Source of the DNA: Sedimentisphaerales bacterium
GTDB taxonomy: Bacteria > Planctomycetota > Phycisphaerae > Sedimentisphaerales > SM23-30
Assembly: GCA_030634605.1 (NCBI GenBank)
Contig: DAOWAK010000031.1
Location: 1-8,217 of the forward strand
DNA length: 8,217 bases
Direction: 5' to 3'
Numbering within the stretch: the stretch's first letter is position 1; each line of letters begins with the position of its first letter. The notes below the pieces were generated by a model. The model worked only from the letters and a program-made list of their open reading frames with translations. It ran no database searches and had not been told where the DNA came from. Position numbers and translations under genes: made by a program. Shown here piece by piece: positions 1 through 6,651 of this stretch.

Positions 1-1683
1 AGCAGCCGATGACGAAGTCGATTTAGGCCTACCTTCGGGACGGTCAAATTTTTGACGCGAACGCTCAGCAAGTTTCTCTAATGAATCGCTGGTTGGCACC
101 CGCGGCGGCGTCAAAGTAACAATGTCACCCTCCTGCAGCCCTTCGTTAATTACCACAAAGCTTTCATTGAACGAACCCGTTTGCACCGGTCTGGGATCAA
201 AGCGTTTTTTGTTTTGCGCGTAACATACTTTTCCATCGCTGGCACTGGTTACCGCCTGAACAGGCAGATAAAGCACGTTTTCCAAATCTTCAATGATGAT
301 TTCCACTTTGGCGGTCATGCCCGTGCTCAGCTTTGATACCTCAGGCGAATTATCGATGCTCACTACCGTATTGTACACTTTCATGTCTGGATTGAGCCAG
401 CCACGCTGGGAATCCGGCAACGGTGAAACTTTCAATACTTCACCCCAGAAAACCGCATCCGGCAAAGCTTCCACAGTAATCCTCGCCAATTGTCCCGCCC
501 GAACTTTGTGTCGGGAAGTCTCGTGGACTTTGGTATTCACCGTCATTTCGGTAGTGTTAGGAATTCGCATAATTGTCTGACGTTCATAAACCTCAACACC
601 AACTTCGATAGGATCATTTCTTCGTCTCCAGGAATTACCTCCTTCGCCATAAACCACCAGTCCCGGCGTTGGCGCTTTAATAATACAAGCGTCAAGTTGC
701 TTTTTTTCTCTTTCCAGTTGTTCTTCTTCCAGCAGAAAACGTTGTTTGACGTTTTGTAGCTGGGCCTCGCCCTGAGCCAGTCGCGAACGAGCCCGTGAAT
801 GGGTTCGTTCCAGCTCTCGCTTGGCTTCCTGGTAGTCAGCCAACAGCTTGACCGCTTGCTTGGGGAATTCATACTTTTTGAAAAGTCCCAGAGAAATTTT
901 CGCCTGTTCCAGGGTGTTCTGATTCTGCATCACCGATAACCGGTCAGCTTCCAGATCGTTGCGGGCCACAAATTCCCGCGCATACAATTTTTCTGTCCAC
1001 TTTAATTGCTCACGGGCTCGCTTGAGTCTTTCCTCAGACTCCTCGATCCGCGATTGCAGGTCCAGCCATTTCTGCGTCGTATCGCAAAGTAGATTCGGCT
1101 CATTAATCAGCAACTCAATGTCCGCATCGGACAAAACATCCGAACCCGCCTGCATAACCATCTTGTCAGCAATTTCGTTACCAACGTATTTCTGCAAATC
1201 CATCAGGCCAAACTCGACTTTCATCTCGGCCGCGGTAATATCACTTTCGTTTTGCTTCTTCTGGATTTCGAGCGATTCTTTGGCTTCGGTCAAATTGGCC
1301 TGGGCGCTGGAATATTCAATCTCCTGGCGATTCAACTGTTCTGCTATCTGTGAAGAATTCAATTCCACCAGAATCATCTCATTATCAACATCTTTCTGGG
1401 TAATCATAGTCCCTTCAGGAACCACACTGACAATGGTAACCCGGCCGTCCACTTCCGACTTGATGTCAGTGGTTTTGCGGGCGCTGATGTTACCGCTCTC
1501 GGTAACGCTTATAGTAAGGTTGCCGCGGATGACTTTGTAAGTTGCTGCCGAACCTGCCGCTCCAGACCGTGCCTGCCCACCCGGCAGTGCCTTAAACAGC
1601 AACACGACCACCACCACAACCGCGGCCAGAACACCAAGGCCTTTGTAAATAATTAGCTTCTGTTTGTTTTTGTTTATATTCAT
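1..1683 (-). CDS. Periplasmic adaptor (HlyD/MacA-like membrane fusion protein), partial, C-terminus beyond left edge
   Basis: The minus strand stays open from ATG at 1683-1681 to the window edge, giving 561 visible codons with no stop. This is the inner-membrane-anchored adaptor that bridges a pump to a TolC-type channel. In order I see a short basic N-terminus, one membrane segment (about residues 9-33, with a run of six valines), a first barrel-sandwich half-motif (about 50-110, ESGNISA and SEVDGRVTIVSVVPEG), a long charged Glu/Lys/Gln-rich coiled-coil hairpin (about 113-332), the returning half-motif (IIKAPTPGLVVYGEGG, about 334-349), a beta-barrel and membrane-proximal region (about 355-525), and a low-complexity Ser/Arg/Lys tail. 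The start overlaps the tolC stop by 4 nt (ATGA), so translation is probably coupled; only a weak GGAG lies 11 nt upstream. The hairpin is long and carries a less regular insert (about 160-212). Family assignment is firm; the pump type (MacB-like ABC is my guess) is not visible. Confidence 0.88.
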   Translation of the reverse strand, partial: MNINKNKQKLIIYKGLGVLAAVVVVVVLLFKALPGGQARSGAAGSAATYKVIRGNLTISVTESGNISARKTTDIKSEVDGRVTIVSVVPEGTMITQKDVDNEMILVELNSSQIAEQLNRQEIEYSSAQANLTEAKESLEIQKKQNESDITAAEMKVEFGLMDLQKYVGNEIADKMVMQAGSDVLSDADIELLINEPNLLCDTTQKWLDLQSRIEESEERLKRAREQLKWTEKLYAREFVARNDLEADRLSVMQNQNTLEQAKISLGLFKKYEFPKQAVKLLADYQEAKRELERTHSRARSRLAQGEAQLQNVKQRFLLEEEQLEREKKQLDACIIKAPTPGLVVYGEGGNSWRRRNDPIEVGVEVYERQTIMRIPNTTEMTVNTKVHETSRHKVRAGQLARITVEALPDAVFWGEVLKVSPLPDSQRGWLNPDMKVYNTVVSIDNSPEVSKLSTGMTAKVEIIIEDLENVLYLPVQAVTSASDGKVCYAQNKKRFDPRPVQTGSFNESFVVINEGLQEGDIVTLTPPRVPTSDSLEKLAERSRQKFDRPEGRPKSTSSSAA

Positions 1684-3287
1684 GGCGTTTCGTACTCCCA
1701 CATTCCGTCCGGGCGAACCTGCAAAATTCCCAGGTCGCGGTAAAAATTCAATTTCGCAATCGTAAAGCCCACCAACGCTATCGTGCGGTCGTTCTGTGCG
1801 TCGAGTAAGTCTTCCTGTGCGTCGAGCAAGTCGCGCGTGACCGCCCGCCCGGCTTCCAGCTTCAAACGTTCACCTTCTACCCGCTTAAGTGCCAACTCCA
1901 GACCCAGCCGGCGAATTTCATAACGGGCCGCCGACTCGTCCAGGTCGCGGTACGCCTGGCGAACATCAAATTTCACTTCATCGGTTTGCTGCTGATAATT
2001 TCGCTGCTGCTGGGTCAGGCTTATTAAAGCTCGGCGATAACTGTTACGCTCGGATAGCCTATCCAGATTCAAATCCAAATCAAACCCCACCGCATACGAT
2101 CCCTCGTGAAACTGAAAACGGGCGAATTGACTATCGCCGGTCGAATCGACGTTGCCTGAAGCAACCAGATCCAGATCCATTCGCAGGTTGTCCCGGGCAA
2201 CTATCAAATGTCGCTCAGCATCAGCCACCTGATCCCGTTCATTGGCCAGGTCCAGACGTTTCTTCAAAGCAATCCTGATCAGTTCGTCCGTGTCAAAATC
2301 AGGCCTGGTAATTGCAATAGCTTCGAGAAATTTTAGTTCGTTGGGGTCCAATTCCAAGTCGGCTTCGGTCGGCAAACCCAGCGTTATTTTATAACGGTCC
2401 AGTTGTTGTTTGTAATCTTCCTGAGCGGCAATGTAATTGTCCCCGGCCTGCAGTTTATTTTGCTCGGCTTCACTGGCCCGCAACGGCTCCACCCGTCCGG
2501 CGTCCGCCATCATCCGCTGACGTTCATGAAAATAAGTCAGACTTTCATAATTCTCGCGGGCATTATCTACCGAATCCAGAGTTTGCAGCACGCTGTAATA
2601 AGAATTGACAATGCGAACCACAAACTCCTTGCGGTATCGATTGAAATTCCGAATCGAATACAGCACGTCCCGTTCCGCCTGAGTCAGGTTCTCCTGCACA
2701 ATCCTTCGCCCCGCCCCACGCAACAACGGCTGCCTGATCGTCGCACTCAGAACCGATCCCAGCGAGGTCCGCGGATCGCCGGTCAAATAACGCAGCCAGT
2801 CCATCGCAATACTGGTGCTGATCTGAGCCCCCTCCGCCAACAATTGACTAATCCCCAGCGAACCTCCCATATTGACACTTTCATCCGAGGAGTTCCGCGA
2901 ATAACCACCGTCAAGCATCCCGAAAAACTGCGTTTCAAAATCATGACGATCCAGCGTCAAAGCCAAGGCGCTGCTATAAAGGCTTTCCTTCTGGCTTTGA
3001 TATTCGCGGTTGTGTGCCGTCGCCAACGCCAACGCCTCAGCCAACGATATCCTTCCCGACACATCTTTCGCAGCCTCAATCTTGACATCGTCAGGTGATG
3101 GCTCCACATCACTTATCCGGTAATTGGCTTTGGAACCAAACTCCGGCTCCCACTTCTCATTCAGGATCGATTCAACATCCTCGTCCGCCTGCTCTTTATA
3201 GTGTTGATGGCTGCACCCGCACGGCAAAAAAACCAGCAAAATCATACCGATCAGCAATAAGAAACCTGTTGGCTGGATTTTATTCAT
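1680..3287 (-). CDS. TolC-family outer membrane efflux protein (probable lipoprotein)
   Basis: This 535-residue protein is the outer-membrane channel of a tripartite exporter. Residues 1-25 are a lipoprotein-like signal peptide: MNK start, hydrophobic core, then LPCGCS, with Cys25 (or Cys23) the likely lipidation site, though the lipobox is not textbook. Residues 26-79 form a hydrophilic pre-domain. The first outer-membrane-efflux repeat starts near residue 80 (ISLAEALALA) and includes the glycine-rich QPLLRGAGRR at 187-196. The second repeat covers the C-terminal half and ends in a coiled-coil helix with the doubled heptad LLDAQED/LLDAQND. Length fits the family. The ATG at 3287 follows GAGG at 3296-3299 with an 8-nt spacer, which supports this start. 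It overlaps the adaptor gene by 4 nt, so the two form one operon. Substrate is unknown. Its sequence style recalls planctomycete TolC proteins (inference). Confidence 0.92.
   Translation of the reverse strand: MNKIQPTGFLLLIGMILLVFLPCGCSHQHYKEQADEDVESILNEKWEPEFGSKANYRISDVEPSPDDVKIEAAKDVSGRISLAEALALATAHNREYQSQKESLYSSALALTLDRHDFETQFFGMLDGGYSRNSSDESVNMGGSLGISQLLAEGAQISTSIAMDWLRYLTGDPRTSLGSVLSATIRQPLLRGAGRRIVQENLTQAERDVLYSIRNFNRYRKEFVVRIVNSYYSVLQTLDSVDNARENYESLTYFHERQRMMADAGRVEPLRASEAEQNKLQAGDNYIAAQEDYKQQLDRYKITLGLPTEADLELDPNELKFLEAIAITRPDFDTDELIRIALKKRLDLANERDQVADAERHLIVARDNLRMDLDLVASGNVDSTGDSQFARFQFHEGSYAVGFDLDLNLDRLSERNSYRRALISLTQQQRNYQQQTDEVKFDVRQAYRDLDESAARYEIRRLGLELALKRVEGERLKLEAGRAVTRDLLDAQEDLLDAQNDRTIALVGFTIAKLNFYRDLGILQVRPDGMWEYETP
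1794..1835 (-). repeat. In-gene 21-bp duplication encoding two heptads
   Basis: Two 21-bp units (1794-1814 and 1815-1835) match at 17 of their first 18 bases. They encode LLDAQED and LLDAQND near the C-terminus of the TolC-family protein, in phase with coiled-coil heptads. This is probably ordinary coiled-coil periodicity of the channel helix, preserved partly at DNA level. Confidence 0.6.
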
Positions 3288-3504
3288 TTATAAAGCCTCA
3301 TCAAGGAAGGTATTCGATCCAGCATTTTATATTCGTTCGCCTCTGGCGTCCAGCGAAACCGCTTTCTGCGCCAAACCGGCCCGCTTCAGACAATTACAAT
3401 GCCCTTTTCTGCATAACATCAATAAGCTATCACACCCCATATAGCTGGCCGGACCGCGCAGAAAAAAACCTTCTACCTCATTATAAACGCTACAGAGGGG
3501 TTAA

Positions 3505-3534
3505 ATATTACACAAATTTTCGGTTTTATGTGAA
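3505..3534 (-). promoter_or_regulatory. Possible sigma-70-like promoter for the tolC-adaptor operon
   Basis: On the minus strand TTCACA (3534-3529) is followed after 18 nt by TAATAT (3510-3505), matching the -35 consensus at 5 of 6 and the -10 at 4 of 6. It would give a leader of about 210 nt before tolC. The surrounding DNA is AT-rich, so a chance match is quite possible. A second AT-rich tract near 3325-3334 is an alternative -10 with no good -35. Confidence 0.22.
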
Positions 3535-3553
3535 TATTTTGCCAATAACACCT

Positions 3554-3587
3554 TCCCGGCCGCCAGAAATCCCCTTTCCAGCCGGGA
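3554..3587 (-). terminator. Strong stem-loop 24 nt after rmlD, possible terminator without U-tract
   Basis: The minus strand can fold 9 outer pairs (TCCCGGCTG with CGGCCGGGA, one of them G-U) and an inner GAAA/TTTC stem around a GGGGA loop, with a 3-nt bulge. It starts 24 nt downstream of the rmlD stop, a natural place for transcription to end. No T-run follows, so it is not a canonical intrinsic terminator; it could instead stabilise the 3' end of the mRNA. Confidence 0.4.
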
Positions 3588-3610
3588 CGTGTAGAAATGG
3601 ACAATGTGTA

Positions 3611-4516
3611 TTATTCAGATTGCTTTAGATATTGCAGATATTCCCCCAGGGCCTCTTGCCAGCTTCTCACCGGTTGACGGGTCTTATCCTTATAGCGGCT
3701 GATGTCCATCGCCGAGAAGTCCGGGCGCTTGGCAGGCCGATTTAACCGATCGCTACTGATCGGACGAACCGGCGTACTCAATCCCGCCTGACGCACAATC
3801 TCTACCGCAAAATCATACCACGAACAAATTTCTTCATTGCAGAAGTGATAAGCACCCTGACATCCGCCGCCGACCAGATGCATAATTGCCTGAGCCAGAT
3901 CAACCGCATACGTCGGAGAGCCGAGCTGATCGTTCACCACTTCCAGAAAATCTCGTTCCTGGGCCGCTCGATGAATCGTTGCTACAAAATTTTTCCCATA
4001 TCGCCCGAACAGCCACGACGTCCGCACAATAATATAATCCTGCAGATTCCGGATAATTCCCTCTTCCCCCGCCAGCTTGGAAGCGGCGTAAACACTTTGC
4101 GGATTTGGCATGTCCCCCGGCTGAATCAACCTGCCCACCTCTCCGGTAAAAATAAAATCCGTACTGATATGCACCAGCGTGGCATGAATCTCCTCGCATA
4201 AACGCGCCAGGTTCTCCGGACCCCGACCGTTTACCGCCATCGCCAATTCTTTATTACTCTCGCACCCGTCAACATCCGTGTAAGCTGCACAGTTAATCAC
4301 CAGGTCCGGCAGATAATACAACAGACAATTCTTTACGCTGTCCGCCCGGGCAATATCCACCTGATCAACATCGACGCAGTAAACCTGCCGTTCCAGACCC
4401 TCCACCTGCCACTGTGGCTCACTCAGCGCCAGCGCCACCTCGCGGCCGAGCATCCCTTTAGCACCAACCACCAAAACCGTCTTAATCTGCTGCCATTTGC
4501 CCACGGCCTGTTCCAT
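3611..4516 (-). CDS. rfbD: dTDP-4-dehydrorhamnose reductase
   Basis: RmlD/RfbD reduces dTDP-4-keto-L-rhamnose with NAD(P)H to dTDP-L-rhamnose, the last step of the pathway, in the cytoplasm. From the ATG at 4516 the protein has 301 residues, the usual family length. It shows the Rossmann nucleotide-binding loop GAKGMLG (18-24), CAAYTDVDGCE (76-86), HISTDFIFTG (116-125), and the SDR catalytic residues Thr119, Tyr143 and Lys147 (YAASK). The frame is also open upstream to a TTG at 4603, with another ATG at 4585. I prefer 4516 because the extra 29 residues come wholly from a DNA repeat and precede where homologues begin. No good Shine-Dalgarno precedes any of the three starts. It sits 248 nt from rmlB, further than expected for a tight operon, and rmlC is not between them. 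Confidence 0.9.
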   Translation of the reverse strand: MEQAVGKWQQIKTVLVVGAKGMLGREVALALSEPQWQVEGLERQVYCVDVDQVDIARADSVKNCLLYYLPDLVINCAAYTDVDGCESNKELAMAVNGRGPENLARLCEEIHATLVHISTDFIFTGEVGRLIQPGDMPNPQSVYAASKLAGEEGIIRNLQDYIIVRTSWLFGRYGKNFVATIHRAAQERDFLEVVNDQLGSPTYAVDLAQAIMHLVGGGCQGAYHFCNEEICSWYDFAVEIVRQAGLSTPVRPISSDRLNRPAKRPDFSAMDISRYKDKTRQPVRSWQEALGEYLQYLKQSE

Positions 4517-4724
4517 TAAATTACCAGCTTTCGCTGGACCGGATTCTGGCAGAGCCAAATTGAGACGTCTGCCTTTATCGTCCATTCTGCTAAAAAAATA
4601 CAAATTCCTATACTATTAAATTACCAGCTTTCGCTGGACCGGATTCTGGCAGAGCCCTATCGAAGCACCTGCCTTTATCGCCCCTCCTGCCAAAAAATAC
4701 AAATTTCTATACACTTAAATTACC
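4515..4724. repeat. 100-bp tandem direct repeat, about 2.1 copies, upstream of rmlD
   Basis: Copy 1 (4515-4614) and copy 2 (4615-4714) share a perfect 42-bp block (4515-4556 and 4615-4656), a perfect 12-bp block (4569-4580 and 4669-4680) and a similar A-rich end. A third fragment of 10 bp follows (4715-4724, TTAAATTACC). Each copy has a perfect inverted repeat, CCAGC-4 nt-GCTGG (4524-4537 and 4624-4637). In minus-strand RNA this is a 5-bp stem closed by a GAAA (GNRA) tetraloop. Copy 1 ends on the probable rmlD start codon. The hairpin resembles CCAGCGAAAGCTGG-type intergenic repeats that I recall from many bacterial genomes, which suggests a REP-like or MITE-like element (inference). Confidence 0.85.
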
Positions 4725-4764
4725 TTAGTGCCCCACCCTTAATCTTTTACAGTTGCAGATTCGA
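4517..4764 (-). other. Non-coding leader between rmlB and rmlD
   Basis: If rmlD starts at 4516, these 248 nt carry no gene. Most of the stretch is the tandem repeat. The part next to rmlB (4725-4764) shows no hairpin or promoter I can support. Copy 2 contains an AGGAGG-like tract on the minus strand (near 4683-4688), but no start codon sits at a useful distance with an open frame behind it. Copy 1 has ATG at the corresponding point (4585). I cannot tell whether rmlD is read from the rmlAB transcript or has its own promoter here. Confidence 0.5.
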
Positions 4765-5781
4765 TCAAAGAGTTTTCCCGTACTGCTGCTCATGATATTT
4801 CAAATACTGCCCCGTTTTGATTTCCTCCCACCAGGACTGATTATCAATGTACCACTGCACCGTCTGGGCCATTCCCTCGGCAAAATCAACCTGTGGCCGC
4901 CACTCCAGTTCATTCTTAGCTTTGGTCGCATCGATAGCGTAACGACGATCGTGCCCCGGACGATCCTCCACATACTCCAGCATGGATTCATCCTTGCCCA
5001 GCAGCTTCAACAACAGATGGGTGATTTCGAGGTTGGTTTTCTCGTTGTCCGAACCAATATTGTAAAGCTCTCCCGCTCGACCCTTTTCCATCGCCGCCAG
5101 AATCGCCCGACAATGATCCTTCACATGAATCCAGTCCCGCACGTTACGCCCGTCCCCATAGACCGGCACCTTCTTGCCCGCCAGCAGATTTGTCACAAAC
5201 AGCGGAATCAGCTTTTCCGGAAACTGATAAGGACCGTAGTTGTTCGAACACCGGGTGGTTATCACCCCAAAACCATAAGTTTTATAATAAGCTCGCGCCA
5301 GCATATCCGCCGCCGCTTTGGAAGCGCTGTAAGGGCTGTTCGGCGCCAACGGCGTCTGCTCACTAAATGCCCCCTCCTCGCCCAGCGAACCATAAACCTC
5401 GTCGGTCGAAACCTGAACAAACTTTCCTACCTCGTGCTTCCGGGCCGCGTCCATCAGCACCTGCGTACCTTCGATATTGGTCCGGATGAACTCCTGACAG
5501 CCCAGAATCGAACGATCCACATGACTCTCCGCGGCAAAATTCACCACAACCTCAACATCGTCAGAAATCAATTTGTCCACCAGCTCAGCATCGCAAATGT
5601 TCCCCTTGACAAATTGAAACTGTTTCTGGCCCTGACATTCCGCCAGATTCGCCAGATTCCCGGCATAAGTCAGACTATCCAGACAAACCAGTTGCCATTC
5701 CGGCCGTTCCGCCAACAGCAAATGGACAAAATTACTCCCTATAAAACCCGCCCCGCCGGTAATCAAAATTTTATTACTCAT
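4765..5781 (-). CDS. rfbB: dTDP-glucose 4,6-dehydratase
   Basis: RmlB/RfbB converts dTDP-D-glucose to dTDP-4-keto-6-deoxy-D-glucose using a tightly bound NAD+, in the cytoplasm. At 338 residues it has normal family length, and all hallmark motifs are present: the NAD-binding GGAGFIGS (9-16), AAESHVDRS (83-91), the catalytic STDEVYG with Thr126-Asp127-Glu128, YSASK with Tyr151 and Lys155, the RDWIHVKDH segment (215-223) and EDRPGHDRRYAID (272-284). The ATG at 5781 follows GAGG at 5787-5790 with a 5-nt spacer. The rmlA stop lies 18 nt upstream, so the two genes are surely cotranscribed. The product feeds rhamnose synthesis with RmlD, or other deoxysugars. Confidence 0.97.
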   Translation of the reverse strand: MSNKILITGGAGFIGSNFVHLLLAERPEWQLVCLDSLTYAGNLANLAECQGQKQFQFVKGNICDAELVDKLISDDVEVVVNFAAESHVDRSILGCQEFIRTNIEGTQVLMDAARKHEVGKFVQVSTDEVYGSLGEEGAFSEQTPLAPNSPYSASKAAADMLARAYYKTYGFGVITTRCSNNYGPYQFPEKLIPLFVTNLLAGKKVPVYGDGRNVRDWIHVKDHCRAILAAMEKGRAGELYNIGSDNEKTNLEITHLLLKLLGKDESMLEYVEDRPGHDRRYAIDATKAKNELEWRPQVDFAEGMAQTVQWYIDNQSWWEEIKTGQYLKYHEQQYGKTL

Positions 5782-5801
5782 CTATCCCTCATCTGTCCCT
5801 C
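5780..5801 (-). repeat. 11-bp tandem duplication carrying the rmlB ribosome binding site
   Basis: Two 11-bp units (5780-5790 and 5791-5801) differ at one base. Each supplies GAGGG on the minus strand, so the site between rmlA and rmlB is doubled. The unit overlaps the rmlA stop on one side and the rmlB start on the other. The nearer GAGGG is properly spaced for rmlB. Confidence 0.6.
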
Positions 5802-6537
5802 ACCGCCCCATATTATTAGCCCCGGTCTCAGCCACTAATTGTGTCGCCCGGTGAAGTGACTCAATTGTCCCTGCATCCGTCCACCAACCCTCAAGCACTT
5901 CGTATTTGAGGCCGCTGTTCTTAATGTAAGCGTTATTGACGTCCGTAATCTCCAGCTCGCCGCGATCCGATAGCTTCTGCGACTTGATGAAATCGAACAC
6001 CATGGTATCATACATATAAATACCGATAACCGCGTAATTGGTTTTCGGTTTCTGGGGCTTCTCTTCAATATTAACGATTCGGTCGCCCTCGATCTGCGGC
6101 ACTCCAAACCGCTGCGGATCAGGAACCTTTTTCAGAATAACCTTGGCACCTTCACCTTGCCGGGAATACTCAGCTACCGCCCGCTGGATGTTGTTCTCAA
6201 TAATGTTGTCCCCCAATACCACCACAATCTTCTCACCCTCGGCGAAATCCTCCGCCAGCCGCAACGCATCGGCAATTCCGGCGTTGCCCCCTTCCTGGTA
6301 GGTGTAATGCAGTTCCTTCAGCCCAAAATCCTTACCGTTTCCCAGCAACTGCAGGAAATCACCCGCAAAGTTACCCCCCGTAACCAGCATAATATCCGTT
6401 ATCCCCGCGTTCACCAGGCACTGAATCGGGTAATATATCATCGGTTTGTCATAAACCGGCAACAAATGCTTGTTGGTAACCTTGGTCATCGGCAGCAAAC
6501 GACTACCCAACCCGCCGGCCAGAATCACACCTTTCAT
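5800..6537 (-). CDS. rfbA: Glucose-1-phosphate thymidylyltransferase, short type
   Basis: RmlA/RfbA joins glucose 1-phosphate and dTTP into dTDP-glucose plus pyrophosphate, the first step of the dTDP-sugar pathway. The 245-residue protein shows the nucleotidyltransferase signature GGLGSRLLPMTKVTNKHLLP (8-27), LGDN with the metal-binding Asp100 (98-101), EEKP (148-151), RGELEITDVN (182-191) and WWTDAGT with Asp211 (208-214). It lacks the C-terminal extension of the roughly 290-residue enterobacterial enzymes and matches the short form known from Bacillus and others, so regulation by dTDP-rhamnose may differ. The ATG at 6537 follows GAGG at 6544-6547 with a 6-nt spacer; a second GAGG lies too close to the start. 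It is the first gene of the rmlA-rmlB pair. Other nucleotide-sugar specificities are possible but less likely given the neighbours. Confidence 0.94.
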   Translation of the reverse strand: MKGVILAGGLGSRLLPMTKVTNKHLLPVYDKPMIYYPIQCLVNAGITDIMLVTGGNFAGDFLQLLGNGKDFGLKELHYTYQEGGNAGIADALRLAEDFAEGEKIVVVLGDNIIENNIQRAVAEYSRQGEGAKVILKKVPDPQRFGVPQIEGDRIVNIEEKPQKPKTNYAVIGIYMYDTMVFDFIKSQKLSDRGELEITDVNNAYIKNSGLKYEVLEGWWTDAGTIESLHRATQLVAETGANNMGR

Positions 6538-6608
6538 ACCTCACCTCATGTATAGAGTATTTTTCGCTCAGGATTTTCTGCTAGAAATTCAATCTGATCT
6601 CATAAAGT

Positions 6609-6637
6609 ATCGTATATTAATTATCTTGCTAAATCAA
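6609..6637 (-). promoter_or_regulatory. Possible sigma-70-like promoter for rmlAB
   Basis: On the minus strand TTGATT (6637-6632) and TACGAT (6614-6609) are separated by 17 nt, each matching consensus at 4 of 6. The 114-bp gap between the DUF362 gene and rmlA is AT-rich and has no clear terminator, so rmlA could also be read from upstream. The leader would be about 65 nt. Confidence 0.28.
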
Positions 6638-6651
6638 TCACCCTTGTTGAA

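Larger units (their letters stand above)
3288..3610. other. Gene-free gap between rmlD and tolC (leader of the exporter operon)
   Basis: No credible gene lies in this 323-bp stretch; the plus-strand reading frame across it has no recognisable protein character and overlaps real genes at both ends. On the minus strand it holds, in order, a strong stem-loop just after rmlD (3554-3587), a weak promoter-like pair (3505-3534), a possible stem-loop at 3345-3372 (outer GGCG/CGCC, inner AGCG/CGCT around a 4-nt loop), an AT-rich ATATAAAATG tract near 3325-3334, and the tolC ribosome binding site GAGG at 3296-3299. Confidence 0.6.

Noticed and set aside
959..1540. A 193-residue plus-strand frame and a 109-residue minus-strand frame (543-872) in the left part
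   Set aside because: Both are other-frame readings of the adaptor gene, which is continuously open on the minus strand across the whole region with clear adaptor motifs.
3345..3372. A degenerate copy of the rmlD-leader repeat upstream of tolC (shared 11-mer TTTCGCTGGAC on opposite strands)
   Set aside because: An 11-base match is expected by chance in a window this size, and the flanking bases do not align with the repeat.
3441..3470. Another possible repeat relic (GCTGGCCGGACC followed by GCAGAAAAAAA)
   Set aside because: Similarity to the 42-bp block needs gaps and mismatches; I could not extend it convincingly.
3095..3628. A 177-residue plus-strand frame covering the tolC-rmlD gap
   Set aside because: It overlaps the tolC 5' end and the rmlD 3' end, has no recognisable domain and an implausible composition; the gap is better read as leader and terminator DNA.
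4683..4688. An AGGAGG tract in repeat copy 2 as a ribosome binding site for a small gene
   Set aside because: The first possible start downstream is a distant GTG followed by a stop after two further codons, so no peptide is supported.
4515..4724. CRISPR array
   Set aside because: There are only two full units, adjacent 100-bp tandem copies with diverged interiors rather than unique spacers, and no cas genes.
4753..5838. A 361-residue open frame on the plus strand lying antisense across rmlB
   Set aside because: It mirrors a well-supported gene end to end, its translation has no recognisable domain, and such frames arise from codon bias of the sense gene.
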